A stretch of 64,000 nt of DNA from Arenicola marina (GCA_964019135.1 OZ025261.1:33434738-33498737), one strand, 5' to 3'. Counted from the first letter of the stretch, positions 26,301-34,930 are shown. The notes: generated from the letters alone by a model not told the origin. A program made the numbers and translations.

Positions 26301-29300
26301 TACTGCCACCCTTTCATCACATTGGTGTACTTGAACAGCTGACCCTCGAGTGGCTGCCTATAACGATACAAAGCGCCATGAAGAGACGATAGGAGGGGTA
26401 AGGTCATACGGTGTTTCATGGAGACGGCTGTAGAGGTTAGGCCATCCAAAATGCTGTCATGGGGACCGCTGTAGGGGTGAGGCAACACAAAGTGCTGTCA
26501 TGGAGACGGCAGAGGGAGTGAGATAATACAAAGTGTTGTCATGGAGATGGCTGTAGGGGTGAGGTATTATAAAGTTTTTTTCATAGAGACGGCTGTAGGG
26601 GTGAGGCTATCGAACGTGCTGTCATGGAGACGGCTGTAGGGGTGAGGCTATCGAACGTGCTGTCATGGAGACGGCTGTAGGGGTGAGGCTATCGAACGTT
26701 CTGTCGTAGAGACTGCTGTAGGGGTGAGGCTATCGAACAGGCTGTCATGGAGACGGCTGTAGGGGTGAGGCTATCGAACGTGCTGTCATGTAGACGGCTG
26801 TAGGGGTGAGGCTATCGAACAGGCTGTCATGGAGACGGCTGTAGGGGTGAGGCTATCGAACGTGCTGTCATAGAGACTGCTGTAGGGGTGAGGCTATCGA
26901 ACGTACTGTCATAGAGACTGCTGTAGGGGTGAGGCTATCGAACGTACTGTCATAGAGACGGCTGTAAGGGTGAGGCTATCGAACGTGCTGTCATAGAGAC
27001 TGCTGTAGGGGTGAGGCTATCGAACGTGCTGTCATAGAGACGGCTGTAGGGGTGAGGCTATCGAACGTGCTGTCATAGAGACGGCTGTAGGGGTGAGGCT
27101 ATCGAACGTGCTGTCATGTAGACGGCTGTAGGGGTGAGGCTATCGAACGTGCTGTCATGGAGACGGCTGTAGGGGTGAGGCTATCGAACATGCTGTCATG
27201 GAGACGGCTGTAGGGGTGAGGCTATCGAACGTGCTGTCATAGAGACTGCTGTAGGGGTGAGGCTATCGAACGTGCTGTCATGTAGACGGCTGTAGGGGTG
27301 AGGCTATCGAACGTACTGTCATAGAGACGGCTGTGGGGGTGAGGCTATCGAACGTGCTGTCATGGAGACGGCTGTAGGGGTGAGACTATCGAACGTGCTG
27401 TCATGGAGACGGCTGTAGGGGTGAGGCTATCGAACGTTCTGTCATGTAGACGGCTGTAGGGGTGAGGCTATCGAACGTGCTGTCATAGAGACGGCTGTAG
27501 GGGTGAGGCTATCGAACGTGCTGTCATGTAGACGGCTGTAGGGGTGAGGCTATCGAACGTGCTGTCATAGAGACGGCTGTAGGGGTGAGGCTATCGAACG
27601 TGCTGTCATAGAGAAGGCTGTAGGGGTGAGGCTATCGAACGTGCTGTCATAGAGAAGGCTGTAGGGGTGAGGCTATCGAACGTGCTGTCATGGAGACGGC
27701 TGTAGGGGTGAGGCTATCGAACGTGCTGTCATGGAGACGGTTGTAGGGGTGAGGCTATCGAACGTGCTGTCATAGAGAAGGCTGTAGGGGTGAGGCTATC
27801 GAACGTGCTGTCATGTAGACGGCTGTAGGGGTGAGGCTATCGAACGTGCTGTCATGTAGACGGCTGTAGGGGTGAGGCTATCGAACGTGCTGTCATGGAG
27901 ACGGCTGTAGGGGTGAGGCTATCGAACGTGCTGTCATAGAGAAGGCTGTAGGGGTGAGGCTATCGAACGTGCTGTCATAGAGAAGGCTGTAGGGGTGAGG
28001 CTACTAAGCGTCGTCAAGGGGACAGCTGTATGGTATAACAATAACAAGCATAGTCATGGAGACAGCTATAGGAGCATGGTAACACAGTGTCGCCATAGAT
28101 ACGACTGCAGTGGTGTGACAATACGAAGTCAGAACATGATGTCGCCACGGAGGGTAAAACGGTGTGGCATCAGTCCATACAACCTATGGACGGAAGTTTT
28201 GGTATTAAACCCTATAAAGTGGTCACGGCGATACAAAGGGACAAAACAGATACGGATTGTCTGTTCCGAGTGCGGACCTGTGAGCAGTAGCCCAGATCAA
28301 GACTTGTTTTACTTCCCATGATCCACGTCCAGGCCATAATCCTCTTTACTTGTCGCCCCTGTACATGGATCAAGGTCTGCACATTGAGACGCCCTACCGA
28401 GTCTCCAAACATCCCCGACAAGTGCTTCGTTCTAAACGAGGTCGATGAGGTTATATAGCCAAGTGCCACTCGATGTTACTAAACGATGCATTATCTCAGT
28501 CATAGCGAGCTCGTCGAGGGATTCAGGTAATTATATTGACTGCGATTTACCGGCTGTAGCCATAACATAGGGCGCCACATATGTATATTGCAGACAACGG
28601 TAGGGCATCAGTGCTACACTAGGACTCGATGACGTGACGTCACAGGGCAGTGCGCGACGGCAGTGAGGGCGATGACGTCAAAGGGCGGTGAGATCGGCAG
28701 TGAGGGCGATGACGTCAAAGGGCGGTGAGATCGGCAGTGAGGGCGATGACGTCAAAGGGCGGTGAGATCGGCAGTGAGGGCGATGACGTCAAAGGGCGGT
28801 GAGATCGGCAGTGAGGGCGATGACGTCAAAGGGCGGTGAAATCGGCAGTGAGGGCGATGACGTCAAAGGGCGGTGAGATCGGCAGTGAGGGCGATGACGT
28901 CAAACGGCGGTGAGATCGGCAGTGAGGGCGATGACGTCAAAGGGCGGTGAGATCGGCAGAGGTAGGATAATGACGCCACAGGGCGGCGGGGGTCATTGTG
29001 AGTGTAATGACGTCATAGGGTTATGGCGTTAAAATGCATTTAACGGAGGCTCAGTAGACAACAGGAGGATAGTTGACCTGGAGACCAATAATAAAAAAAG
29101 AACGAAATGCAGCACAACAGGAATCTACGTACTTCAGCCATTGTCTTCTGGTCGCTAGGTATGGGTGTGTGTGGGTAGGTATGTGGGGGTGGGGGGTGGG
29201 GGGGGCGGGGACACTCGGCTCAGGCTACAGACAATTCGCCCCATCAAAGTTGTCCACGATCCATAGATACTGAGGTTCCTCCATCAAATAACTTACAACG

Positions 29301-29671
29301 GCTACGCACTGTTTTCTGCCGCACGCTTACCGCAACAGAAGCGCCCTGGTATCAGCAATGACGTCACTTCCGTTATCCAAGGGTGCGATGCTGTTTGAGT
29401 TGCTGTCGGTGAAGGAACGGTGGTAGGAGTCGAGTGAATGACTCCGCTGCATTGACGGGATCCGCTTCCCTCGCCCGAGAGCGCCCTTCAGAGCCCAGTG
29501 CACCTGCGAACCCACGCGGCGCAGGCTCAACAGCCGTTTCCGGTGAGGTTGTTTATCGGCCTGCGGGATCGGGGACTCGACCGGGATCGGGTACAAGCGA
29601 CTCCGGTATCCGGTCGGCGGGACGCCCCAGGTCGCCGAGGCCGACTTTCGGAAAGAATCCCGTGATGTCAT
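479..29671 (-). CDS. OSBPL10/11: ORP10/ORP11-type oxysterol-binding-protein-related protein, 16 exons, 3' end outside window
   Basis: The family moves phosphatidylserine and PI4P at contacts between the ER and the Golgi or endosomes; ORP10 and ORP11 act with ORP9 (family knowledge). I assembled 16 exons by translation and GT/AG borders. Every junction keeps phase and gives about 709 codons. Order: Ser/Arg-rich N-terminus (1-113), PH domain (about 115-220, with [14 protein letters not shown]), Pro/Ser linker, helical segment (KATSMSTM near 340), acidic linker, then the ORD from about 450. ORD marks are [25 protein letters not shown] (537-545), EQVSHHPP (665-672) and [15 protein letters not shown] and DAKERQHWV match ORP10/11; ISDQ and [11 protein letters not shown] resemble ORP9. 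About 240 C-terminal residues should lie before base 1. The insert between HCSW and EQVSHHPP is longer than I recall in vertebrates. It is probably a pro-orthologue of vertebrate OSBPL10 and OSBPL11. Confidence 0.93.
800..1003 (-). repeat. Donor-region tandem repeat of exon 15
   Basis: On the sense strand the unit is CATCACCCCCCAG followed by GTAAGAAC, about 21 bp. The first copy straddles the exon 15 donor; three further clear copies follow, then decayed ones in which GTAAGAACC becomes GTTAATAACC or GTAACCGCC. At least four donor-like GTAA sites are present. Confidence 0.85.
991..1414 (-). CDS. OSBPL10/11: OSBPL10/11 exon 15, ORD with the PI4P-site lysine and EQVSHHPP
   Basis: Acceptor TTTCAG|GGGTC, donor CCCCCAG|GTAAGA. 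It starts [20 protein letters not shown] and ends AEQVSHHPP, the diagnostic ORP signature whose two His residues bind PI4P phosphate in characterised family members. Between them is a roughly 100-residue acidic, Thr/Ser-rich insert with a Glu/Gly run from a GGA-type repeat. The codons for HHPP and the donor lie inside the local tandem repeat. Confidence 0.97.
1415..1801 (-). other. Intron between exons 14 and 15
   Basis: Apart from the second copy of the 14-bp donor duplication at 1784-1797, I see only unremarkable sequence, with an AT-rich stretch near 1430-1520. Confidence 0.6.
1802..1883 (-). CDS. OSBPL10/11: OSBPL10/11 exon 14, ORD; donor lies in a 2-copy tandem duplication
   Basis: Acceptor GTTACAG|AATC, donor CGCAAG|GTGAGG. 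It encodes [20 protein letters not shown] and then SFHAGRK, close to ORP9 and ORP10/11. A 14-bp segment spanning the donor (1798-1811) is tandemly repeated at 1784-1797, giving a second donor-like GCAAG|GTCAAG 14 bases into the intron. Confidence 0.95.
2180..2318 (+). mobile_element. tRNA-derived SINE with (TAA)n tail
   Basis: An A-box-like CTAGGTAGAGTGGC at 2201 and a B box GGTTCGACTCTC at 2238 are spaced as in a tRNA. The head is followed by a GC-rich body and a TAA/AAT microsatellite from about 2284. This is a SINE head rather than a functional tRNA. It lies in the intron between exons 13 and 14. Confidence 0.7.
2447..2532 (-). CDS. OSBPL10/11: OSBPL10/11 exon 13, ORD core
   Basis: Acceptor TGTCTAG|GTGG, donor [30 protein letters not shown] and then MAHPDLF is the most conserved early ORD block of the ORP9/10/11 group. 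Phase 0 in, phase 2 out. Confidence 0.96.
2941..6038 (-). repeat. 55-bp minisatellite spanning the exon 12 donor, about 56 copies
   Basis: The unit equals 51 bases of exon 12 plus the first four intron bases (GTAA). Each unit carries a near-consensus donor AAAG|GTAAGT and a pyrimidine-rich stretch ending CACAG. Units are nearly identical; variants (CATACCC, GTCGGG, GATAACTT) are clustered, which fits homogenisation by unequal exchange or slippage. The exon end lies at the high-coordinate edge of the array. Confidence 0.97.
5989..6122 (-). CDS. OSBPL10/11: OSBPL10/11 exon 12, entry to the ORD; donor inside a 55-bp minisatellite
   Basis: Acceptor TTGGCAG|AGATG, donor GACAAAG|GTAAGT. It encodes an acidic run ([18 protein letters not shown]) and then [14 protein letters not shown] and LKLGMDLTK, the start of the ORD. 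The last 51 exonic bases plus GTAA form the 55-bp unit repeated about 56 times downstream. Only the first donor gives the in-frame join to VVLPTF; donors one or two units later shift the frame. Confidence 0.96.
6123..6434 (-). other. Intron between exons 11 and 12
   Basis: GC-rich near 6300-6430 with short G runs on the plus strand; nothing else recognised. Confidence 0.5.
6435..6556 (-). CDS. OSBPL10/11: OSBPL10/11 exon 11, acidic/Ser linker
   Basis: Acceptor CTTGCAG|CCCC, donor ACGG|GTAGGT. It encodes [20 protein letters not shown] and then [16 protein letters not shown]. Phase agreement with exons 10 and 12 fixes the frame; another open frame over the same bases gives a Pro/Arg-rich peptide that does not fit. 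Confidence 0.82.
6735..6862 (-). mobile_element. tRNA-derived SINE, copy 1 of a shared family
   Basis: The minus strand has an A-box-like CTCAGTTGCCAATCAAG, a B-box-like GGGGTCGAACCCTG, and a downstream block AACCCCATTTCAT shared with copies near 7600 and 53850. Confidence 0.6.
7140..7225 (-). CDS. OSBPL10/11: OSBPL10/11 exon 10, linker with IEWLE motif
   Basis: Acceptor CACCCAG|AAAG, donor GACT|GTGAGT. It encodes [18 protein letters not shown], matching the TIEWLE motif of ORP11. It was found because exons 9 and 11 do not join in phase without it; its phases (0 in, 2 out) repair the join. Upstream of the acceptor, on the sense strand, a long C run followed by a long A run replaces a normal polypyrimidine tract. 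Confidence 0.86.
7226..7262 (+). repeat. Homopolymer T/G tract at the exon 10 acceptor
   Basis: About 13 T followed by about 17 G on the plus strand. On the gene's sense strand this is a C run then an A run ending 8-10 bases before the CAG acceptor. Confidence 0.9.
7585..7740 (-). mobile_element. tRNA-derived SINE, copy 2
   Basis: The minus strand carries TGTAGATCAACAGGTCGTGG, then the B box GGTTCGCGTCC, then CATCCAACCCCCTTTCATTG. The same blocks occur at 6735-6862 and 53785-53966. The A-box side is degraded. Confidence 0.6.
7913..7993 (-). CDS. OSBPL10/11: OSBPL10/11 exon 9, conserved helix
   Basis: Acceptor TTGCAG|GAAT, donor CAACAG|GTGACC; 27 codons. [20 protein letters not shown] matches the DLLMLKATSMATMNCLNDC helix of ORP11 closely. 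Phase 0 on both sides. Confidence 0.94.
8283..8400 (-). repeat. Dispersed repeat family, copy 2 (inverted)
   Basis: The reverse complement carries CTCGTTCCGAACACGTG, TTTGTCCCCAAAATGAG, AAACCGGAAGTC and TATAGCCCTATAG in the same order as the copies near 300 and 9180. Confidence 0.5.
9180..9262 (+). repeat. Dispersed repeat family, copy 3
   Basis: Carries GAGCACGTGTGTTTGTTTGT, CCCCAAAACTGAAGTC and CGCGAGAACTGTATAGCCC, matching the copies near 300 (direct) and 8283 (inverted). Confidence 0.5.
9813..9854 (-). CDS. OSBPL10/11: OSBPL10/11 exon 8, 42-nt small exon
   Basis: Acceptor TTTCAG|GATC, donor AAG|GTCAGA; 14 codons reading [14 protein letters not shown]. This matches the LPTSGHLSSLDQ segment of ORP11 as I recall it. 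It is phase 0 on both sides. Confidence 0.88.
10034..10211 (-). CDS. OSBPL10/11: OSBPL10/11 exon 7, linker and start of helical segment
   Basis: Acceptor CGCCGCAG|GTCG, donor GTCGAG|GTACTC. The entry base completes an Arg codon begun in exon 6. It encodes a Ser-rich stretch and then [18 protein letters not shown], which aligns with the VREMM...EGQQ segment of ORP10 and ORP11. Confidence 0.88.
10212..15627 (-). other. 5.4-kb intron between exons 6 and 7
   Basis: Mostly AT-rich unique DNA with a tRNA-like SINE at 10497-10577. A weak exon-like stretch at about 12050-12240 was rejected on phase. A GC-rich 14600-14760 stretch with GGCGCT/AGCGCC inverted matches is unexplained. Confidence 0.6.
10497..10577 (-). 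mobile_element. tRNA-like SINE head
   Basis: The minus strand reads TGGTGTGGTGGATAGCGCGC (A-box region), then GGTTCGAATCCC (perfect B box). No cloverleaf acceptor stem is evident, so a SINE or tRNA pseudogene is more likely than a tRNA gene. Confidence 0.5.
15628..15746 (-). CDS. OSBPL10/11: OSBPL10/11 exon 6, Pro/Ser linker
   Basis: The acceptor is CCCCCACAG|CCACC behind a long C-rich tract; the donor is CACCAG|GTACGT. It encodes [16 protein letters not shown] and then a Ser-rich run ([14 protein letters not shown]). It is phase-compatible with both neighbours. It sits where ORP11 has its Pro/Ser-rich linker after the PH domain. Confidence 0.82.
15960..22548 (-). repeat. 41-bp minisatellite spanning the exon 5 donor, about 160 copies
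   Basis: The plus-strand unit contains CACCATACCTCTGTCAGACC, then GTCATGGCGGTG and TTCTACAGT. On the sense strand each unit carries GACAGAG|GTATGG, identical to the exon 5 donor. One unit near 17395 lacks about 12 bases and one near 17730 lacks 3. Variants are mostly C/T at GGCGGT. The exon-proximal end is at 22548; the far end decays into intron at 15960. Confidence 0.97.
22530..22609 (-). CDS. OSBPL10/11: OSBPL10/11 exon 5, end of PH domain; donor inside a 41-bp minisatellite
   Basis: Acceptor TTTTTGCAG|CTTAC, donor GACAGAG|GTATGG. It encodes [20 protein letters not shown] and then HDGLTE. The last 18 or more exonic bases and the donor form part of the 41-bp unit repeated about 160 times into the intron, so the donor sequence recurs every 41 bases. 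Splicing at the exon-proximal copy gives phase 0 and joins exon 6 in frame. Confidence 0.94.
22633..24956. repeat. 21-bp minisatellite, about 110 copies
   Basis: Unit contains GTGTGACTATC and TGACCACTGT. Because 21 is a multiple of three it stays open and would read CDYLTTV in series. Most of the central copies are identical; CTGACTACT variants cluster at 24310-24590 and GCGTG variants at 22745-22790. It ends about 25 bases from the exon 5 acceptor. Confidence 0.97.
24957..25204. other. AT-rich intron segment between two arrays
   Basis: AT-rich unique sequence with A runs near 25085; nothing coding recognised. Confidence 0.5.
25205..25466. repeat. 12-bp minisatellite, about 21 copies
   Basis: Unit GTTATACARYRT, alternating between AACGT and AGTAT endings, so a 24-bp pattern is visible in part. 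It lies in the intron just after the exon 4 donor but does not include exonic sequence. Confidence 0.95.
25491..25572 (-). CDS. OSBPL10/11: OSBPL10/11 exon 4, PH domain
   Basis: Acceptor TTACAG|GGAT, donor GAG|GTCAGC. It encodes [20 protein letters not shown], a close match to the ORP10/11 PH domain (ISPSDEDSHTFTVNA as I recall for human ORP11). Phase 0 in, phase 1 out. A 12-bp tandem array begins about 25 bases into the downstream intron. Confidence 0.96.
25982..26035 (-). CDS. OSBPL10/11: OSBPL10/11 exon 3, PH domain
   Basis: Acceptor TTGCAG|AAGG, donor TCG|GTGAGT; 18 codons reading [18 protein letters not shown]. The (K/A)-R-G-(T/S)-(L/V)-Q-L core is the PH beta-strand seen in ORP10 and ORP11. 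Confidence 0.95.
26086..26150 (-). repeat. Likely SINE tail fragment
   Basis: GTTGGTGCCTTAGGCCGCTT followed by TTGT and a related GCTAA block matches the stretch at 53789-53850, which directly abuts a tRNA-derived SINE head. It lies in the intron between exons 2 and 3. Confidence 0.4.
26252..26357 (-). CDS. OSBPL10/11: OSBPL10/11 exon 2, first half of PH domain
   Basis: Acceptor TATAG|GCAG, donor GAG|GTGAGT. It encodes [19 protein letters not shown] and the ORP9/10/11 PH pattern of Leu-Asp-Tyr-Phe at the exon end. Phase 2 in, phase 0 out. A 41-bp minisatellite begins about 18 bases upstream of the acceptor. Confidence 0.95.
26375..28170 (-). repeat. 41-bp minisatellite upstream of the exon 2 acceptor, about 43 copies
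   Basis: Plus-strand unit: TGCTGTCATGGAGACGGCTG, then TAGGGGTGAGGCTATCGAACG. The core 26600-27990 is homogeneous; copies at both edges (26375-26600 and 28000-28170) are degraded. It is unrelated in sequence to the 41-bp array at 16-22.5 kb. On the sense strand each unit contains CTCACCCCTACAG, which resembles a 3' splice site. Confidence 0.96.
28171..28625. other. Unique intron segment
   Basis: No exon or repeat family recognised. It separates the 41-bp and 37-bp arrays. Confidence 0.4.
28626..28985 (+). repeat. 37-bp minisatellite with a CRE palindrome, about 9 copies
   Basis: Unit contains GGGCGATGACGTCAAAGGGC, then GGTGAGATCGGCAGTGA. Each copy has a perfect TGACGTCA. It is related to the 38-bp array at 41.6-44.7 kb (shared GGCAGTGAGGGCGATGACGT). 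Confidence 0.95.
28990..29095 (+). repeat. Duplicated flank, copy A
   Basis: Matches 44697-44812 in order: GTAATGACGTCA, ATGGCGTTA, AACGGAG, CTCAGT, GACA, CAGGAGGA and TGGAGACCA. Both copies directly follow TGACGTCA-bearing arrays. Confidence 0.75.
29331..29671 (-). CDS. OSBPL10/11: OSBPL10/11 exon 1, likely start exon
   Basis: An ATG at 29671-29669 opens 113 codons plus two bases, ending at the strong donor GCG|GTAAGC. The peptide is basic and Ser-rich (RSHSLDS, SNSNS), as expected for a disordered ORP N-terminus. The two leftover bases fit exon 2 exactly, giving [12 protein letters not shown], which resembles the PALEG run before the ORP10 PH domain as I recall it. The frame stays open a little upstream of the ATG, so a further 5' exon cannot be excluded. 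Confidence 0.65.
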
Positions 29672-29673
29672 CG

Positions 29674-29681
29674 TGACGTCA
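29674..29681. promoter_or_regulatory. CRE-like palindrome TGACGTCA just upstream of the candidate start codon
   Basis: A perfect CREB/ATF half-site palindrome lies 3 bases from the ATG of exon 1. The same octamer is frequent across the window, so a regulatory role is unproven. Confidence 0.3.
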
Positions 29682-31055
29682 ATGTGATCTCGCGGGCAGA
29701 GAGGTCGTCGTCAGGCTCGACACGTGTGATGTCACATTCATCGCTCCACAATAATGCCAAGATTGGGAATCCGTAACCCATCCTATTATCGCCCATCTCG
29801 GCGACATTTCCGGCCGAAGCGTTTGTCAACGACGGGCCCTCAGACCGCGGCTACACAGGACGCGACGATCACCAGCCACCCAGTCAGCCAGTGGGCCGCG
29901 CAACACAGGCGGAAAGATGTCCCCAACTTCAAGTTTTGAAGCACGAGTGAGAGACAGAAGAGGAGGGGCGAGCCCAGAGGTACATCAATACATCTGGAGA
30001 GAAAAACCCCAGATCGCAGCAGCCCACCTGTTCGTTTGACGAACGACCAACTACCTGTCCGAGCGGGGCGACCCCGTTTTTTTGCCATAATCTACGCTGA
30101 GCAAGATGGGCGATCGTCCTCCTTATGCTGAGGCACGTCACCCCCCCCCCCCCCCCCCAGACACCTAACCCCTCCGACCGCCGACGCCTCACCCCGACGT
30201 AACCATCCACCCCTCCACCTCTCCTCCCAATATGCGCGGCATGCGCAGGTCCGAAGTGCGAAGATTGCGGGAGGGGGCCTTATCACGCACGTGACGTCAC
30301 CATGACGCCCCGCCCCTGGACGCGTCACCCCCGGGGGGTGCTGATCACACACCATCAGTGTAGTAGTCAGTAATCCCCCCCCCCCCACCCATGCAATCAG
30401 TGAGCCCCTCCATCTTATTAGCCTTCAACCGCCCCGCCCAAAACTCCTTCACCTTTCGCCTTGTGGATATTTTCCCATCATGGTTTAATTAGCGCACATG
30501 GCTTAAGACCAAAGAGAAACAAAGTTCACTCATCGCTACTCCGTTCGCGGCGAAGACTATAAATAGTAACCAACAATGAACAAAATGATCTTCCAGATAA
30601 TATGCGTACATGGCAACTAAACCGTGGGGGGGGGGGCACACTGGGACAAGAAAATGAGTTTTAATAAAACATGGGCCAGAGTTCAATGGTAACTGGCGAC
30701 GATCCCATCCATGCAGGAATAGCCGCAGAGAGGAGTGTGTACATGCACAGCGGGGCACTCAGGTGTAACATCCTTCCGTCCATATGCTGAAGGCTCGTCC
30801 GTAGTACAATGACGAGGTCTCGGGAAGTCTCGTAAAACTCTCAGCCACCATCCCTAGACATAGGCATGTCACTATATAATCATACACCACAAAAAAGCCG
30901 AAAATTACCTACATGGGGTGTGGTGGCGTGTGGAGGGTGGGGGGGCCGGGGCTCTAGAGGTGTACCATTATGTCAACTCTACAGCAGCTAAACGATCGGG
31001 TGACAGCGAAGAGGAAGTATGGTCGGCTTATTAGCAGGTATTCGCTAGAAATCAT
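29682..31055. other. GC-rich region upstream of exon 1
   Basis: CpG-containing DNA with C runs at 30130-30160 and 30375-30388 and a G run near 30627. Possible promoter region of the minus-strand gene, but no TATA box or initiator is convincing. Short open frames here look accidental. Confidence 0.4.
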
Positions 31056-34000
31056 CAAACTGCGACCCCACTACGGGTCTAGCTGTAGATAGATCACCCA
31101 ATCTCGACCCCACTACGGGTCTAGCTGTAGATAGATCCACGAACCACTATCCCACTACGGGTCTCGCTGTAGATAGATCATCAAATCTCGACCCCACTAC
31201 GGGTCTAGCTGTAGATAGATCATCGAACCACTATCCCACTACGGGTCTCGCTGTAGATGGATCATCAAATCACGACCCCACTACGGGTCTCGCTGTAGAT
31301 AGATCACCCAATCTCGACCCCACTACGGGTCTCGCTGTAGATAGATCCACGAACCACTATCCCACTACGGGTCTCGCTGTAGATAGATCATCAAATCACG
31401 ACCCCACTACGGGTCTCGCTGTAGATGGATCATCAAATCACGACCCCACTACGGGTCTCGCTGTAGATAGATCACCGAACCACTATCCCACTACGGGTCT
31501 CGCTGTAGATAGATCCACGAACCACTATCCCACTACGGGTCTCGCTGTAGATAGATCATCAAATCACGACCCCACTACGGGTCTCGCTGTAGATGGATCA
31601 TCAAATCACGACCCCACTACGGGTCTCGCTGTAGATAGATCACCGAACCACTATCCCACTACGGGTCTCGCTGTAGATGGATCATCAAATCACGACCCCA
31701 CTACGGGTCTAGCGGTAGATAGATCATCGAACCACGACCCCACTACGGGTCTCGCTGTAGATGGATCATCAAATCTCGACCCCACTACGGGTCTCGCTGT
31801 AGATAGATCATCGAACCACGACCCCACTACGGGTCTCGCTGTAGATGGATCATCAAATCACGACCCCACTACGGGTCTAGCTGTAGATAGATCATCGATC
31901 CACGACCCCACTACGGGTCTCGCTGTAGATGGATCATCAAATCACGACCCCACTACGGGTCTAGCTGTAGATAGATCATCAAATCACGACCCCACTACGG
32001 GTCTAGCGGTAGATAGATCATCGAACCACTATCCCACTACGGGTCTCGCTGTAGATAGATCATCAAATCTCGACCCCACTACGGGTCTCGCTGTAGATAG
32101 ATCATCAAATCACGACCCCACTACGGGTCTAGCGGTAGATAGATCATCGAACCACTACCCCACTACGGGTCTCGCTGTAGATAGATCATCAAATCTCGAC
32201 CCCACTACGGGTCTCGCTGTAGATAGATCATCAAATCACGATCCCACTACGGGTCCAGCGGTAGATAGATCATCGAACCACTACCCCACTACGGGTCTCG
32301 CAGTAGATAGATCATCAAATCTCGACCCCACTACGGGTCTCGCTGTAGATAGATCATCAAATCACGATCCCACTACGGGTCTCGCTGTAGATAGATCATC
32401 GAACCACTACCCCACTACGGGTCTCGCTGTAGATAGATCATCAAATCACGACCCCACTACGGGTCTCGCTGTAGATGGATCATCAAATCACGACCCCACT
32501 ACGGGTCTCGCTGTAGATAGATCACCGAACCACTATCCCACTACGGGTCTCGCTGTAGATAGATCCACGAACCACTATCCCACTACGGGTCTCGCTGTAG
32601 ATAGATCATCAAATCACGACCCCACTACGGGTCTCGCTGTAGATGGATCATCAAATCACGACCCCACTACGGGTCTCGCTGTAGATAGATCACCGAACCA
32701 CTATCCCACTACGGGTCTCGCTGTAGATGGATCATCAAATCACGACCCCACTACGGGTCTAGCGGTAGATAGATCATCGAACCACGACCCCACTACGGGT
32801 CTCGCTGTAGATGGATCATCAAATCACGACCCCTCTACGGGTCTCGCTGTAGATGGATCATCAAATCTCGACCCCACTACGGGTCTCGCTGTAGATAGAT
32901 CATCGAACCACGACCCCACTACGGGTCTCGCTGTAGATGGATCATCAAATCACGACCCCACTACGGGTCTAGCTGTAGATAGATCATCGATCCACGACCC
33001 CACTACGGGTCTCGCTGTAGATGGATCATCAAATCACGACCCCACTACGGGTCTAGCTGTAGATAGATCATCAAATCACGACCCCACTACGGGTCTAGCG
33101 GTAGATAGATCATCGAACCACTATCCCACTACGGGTCTCGCTGTAGATAGATCATCAAATCTCGACCCCACTACGGGTCTCGCTGTAGATAGATCATCAA
33201 ATCACGACCCCACTACGGGTCTAGCGGTAGATAGATCATCGAACCACTACCCCACTACGGGTCTCGCTGTAGATAGATCATCAAATCTCGACCCCACTAC
33301 GGGTCTCGCTGTAGATAGATCATCAAATCACGATCCCACTACGGGTCTAGCGGTAGATAGATCATCGAACCACTACCCCACTACGGGTCTCGCTGTAGAT
33401 AGATCATCAAATCTCGACCCCACTACGGGTCTCGCTGTAGATAGATCATCAAATCACGATCCCACTACGGGTCTCGCTGTAGATAGATCATCGAACCACT
33501 ACCCCACTACGGGTCTCGCTGTAGATAGATCATCAAATCTCGACCCCACTACGGGTCTCGCTGTAGATAGATCATCAAATCACGATCCCACTACGGGTCT
33601 AGCGGTAGATAGATCATCGAACCACTACCCCACTACGGGTCTCGCTGTAGATAGATCATCAAATCTCGACCCCACTACGGGTCTCGCTGTAGATAGATCA
33701 TCAAATCTCGACCCCACTACGGGTCTCGCTGTAGATGGATCATCAAATCACGACCCCTCTACGGGTCTAGCTGTAGATAGATCATCCAACCACGACCCCA
33801 CTACGGGTCTCGCTGTAGATGGATCATCAAATCACGACCCCACTACGGGTCTCGCTGTAGATAGATCATCAAATCTCGACCCCACTACGGGTCTCGCTGT
33901 AGATAGATCATCAAATCACGACCCCACTACGGGTCTAGCGGTAGATAGATCATCGAACCACTACCCCACTACGGGTCTCGCTGTAGATAGATCATCAAAT

Positions 34001-34930
34001 CTCGACCCCACTACGGGTCTCGCTGTAGATAGATCATCAAATCACGATCCCACTACGGGTCTAGCGGTAGATAGATCATCGAACCACTACCCCACTACGG
34101 GTCTCGCTGTAGATAGATCATCAAATCTCGACCCCACTACGGGTCTCGCTGTAGATAGATCATCAAATCACGATCCCTCTACGGGTCTCGCTGTAGATAG
34201 ATCATCAAATCTCGACCCCACTACGGGTCTCGCTGTAGATAGATCATCAAATCACGACCCCACTACGGGTCTAGCGGTAGATAGATCATCGAACCACTAC
34301 CCCACTACGGGTCTCGCTGTAGATAGATCATCAAATCTCGACCCCACTACGGGTCTCGCTGTAGATAGATCATCAAATCACGATCCCACTACGGGTCTAG
34401 CGGTAGATAGATCATCGAACCACTACCCCACTACGGGTCTCGCTGTAGATAGATCATCAAATCTCGACCCCACTACGGGTCTCGCTGTAGATAGATCATC
34501 AAATCACGATCCCACTACGGGTCTCGCTGTAGATAGATCATCGAACCACTACCCCACTACGGGTCTCGCTGTAGATAGATCATCAAATCTCGACCCCACT
34601 ACGGGTCTCGCTGTAGATAGATCATCAAATCACGATCCCACTACGGGTCTAGCGGTAGATAGATCATCGAACCACTACCCCACTACGGGTCTCGCTGTAG
34701 ATAGATCATCAAATCTCGACCCCACTACGGGTCTCGCTGTAGATAGATCATCAAATCTCGACCCCACTACGGGTCTCGCTGTAGATGGATCATCAAATCA
34801 CGACCCCTCTACGGGTCTAGCTGTAGATAGATCATCGAACCACGACCCCACTACGGGTCTCGCTGTAGATGGATCATCAAATCACGACCCCACTACGGGT
34901 CTCGCTGTAGATAGATCATCAAATCTCGAC
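31056..34930. repeat. 42-bp satellite-like array, left part, about 92 copies
   Basis: Unit contains CCCCACTACGGGTCT, then CGCTGTAGATAGATCATC and a variable AAATCACGA, AAATCTCGA or GAACCACTA spacer. Unit types alternate in ordered blocks (higher-order structure). Every unit has stops, so no open frames arise. Confidence 0.97.

Noticed and set aside
29754-30388. Short open frames upstream of exon 1
   Set aside because: GC-rich accidental frames with homopolymer runs; no splice sites or family.
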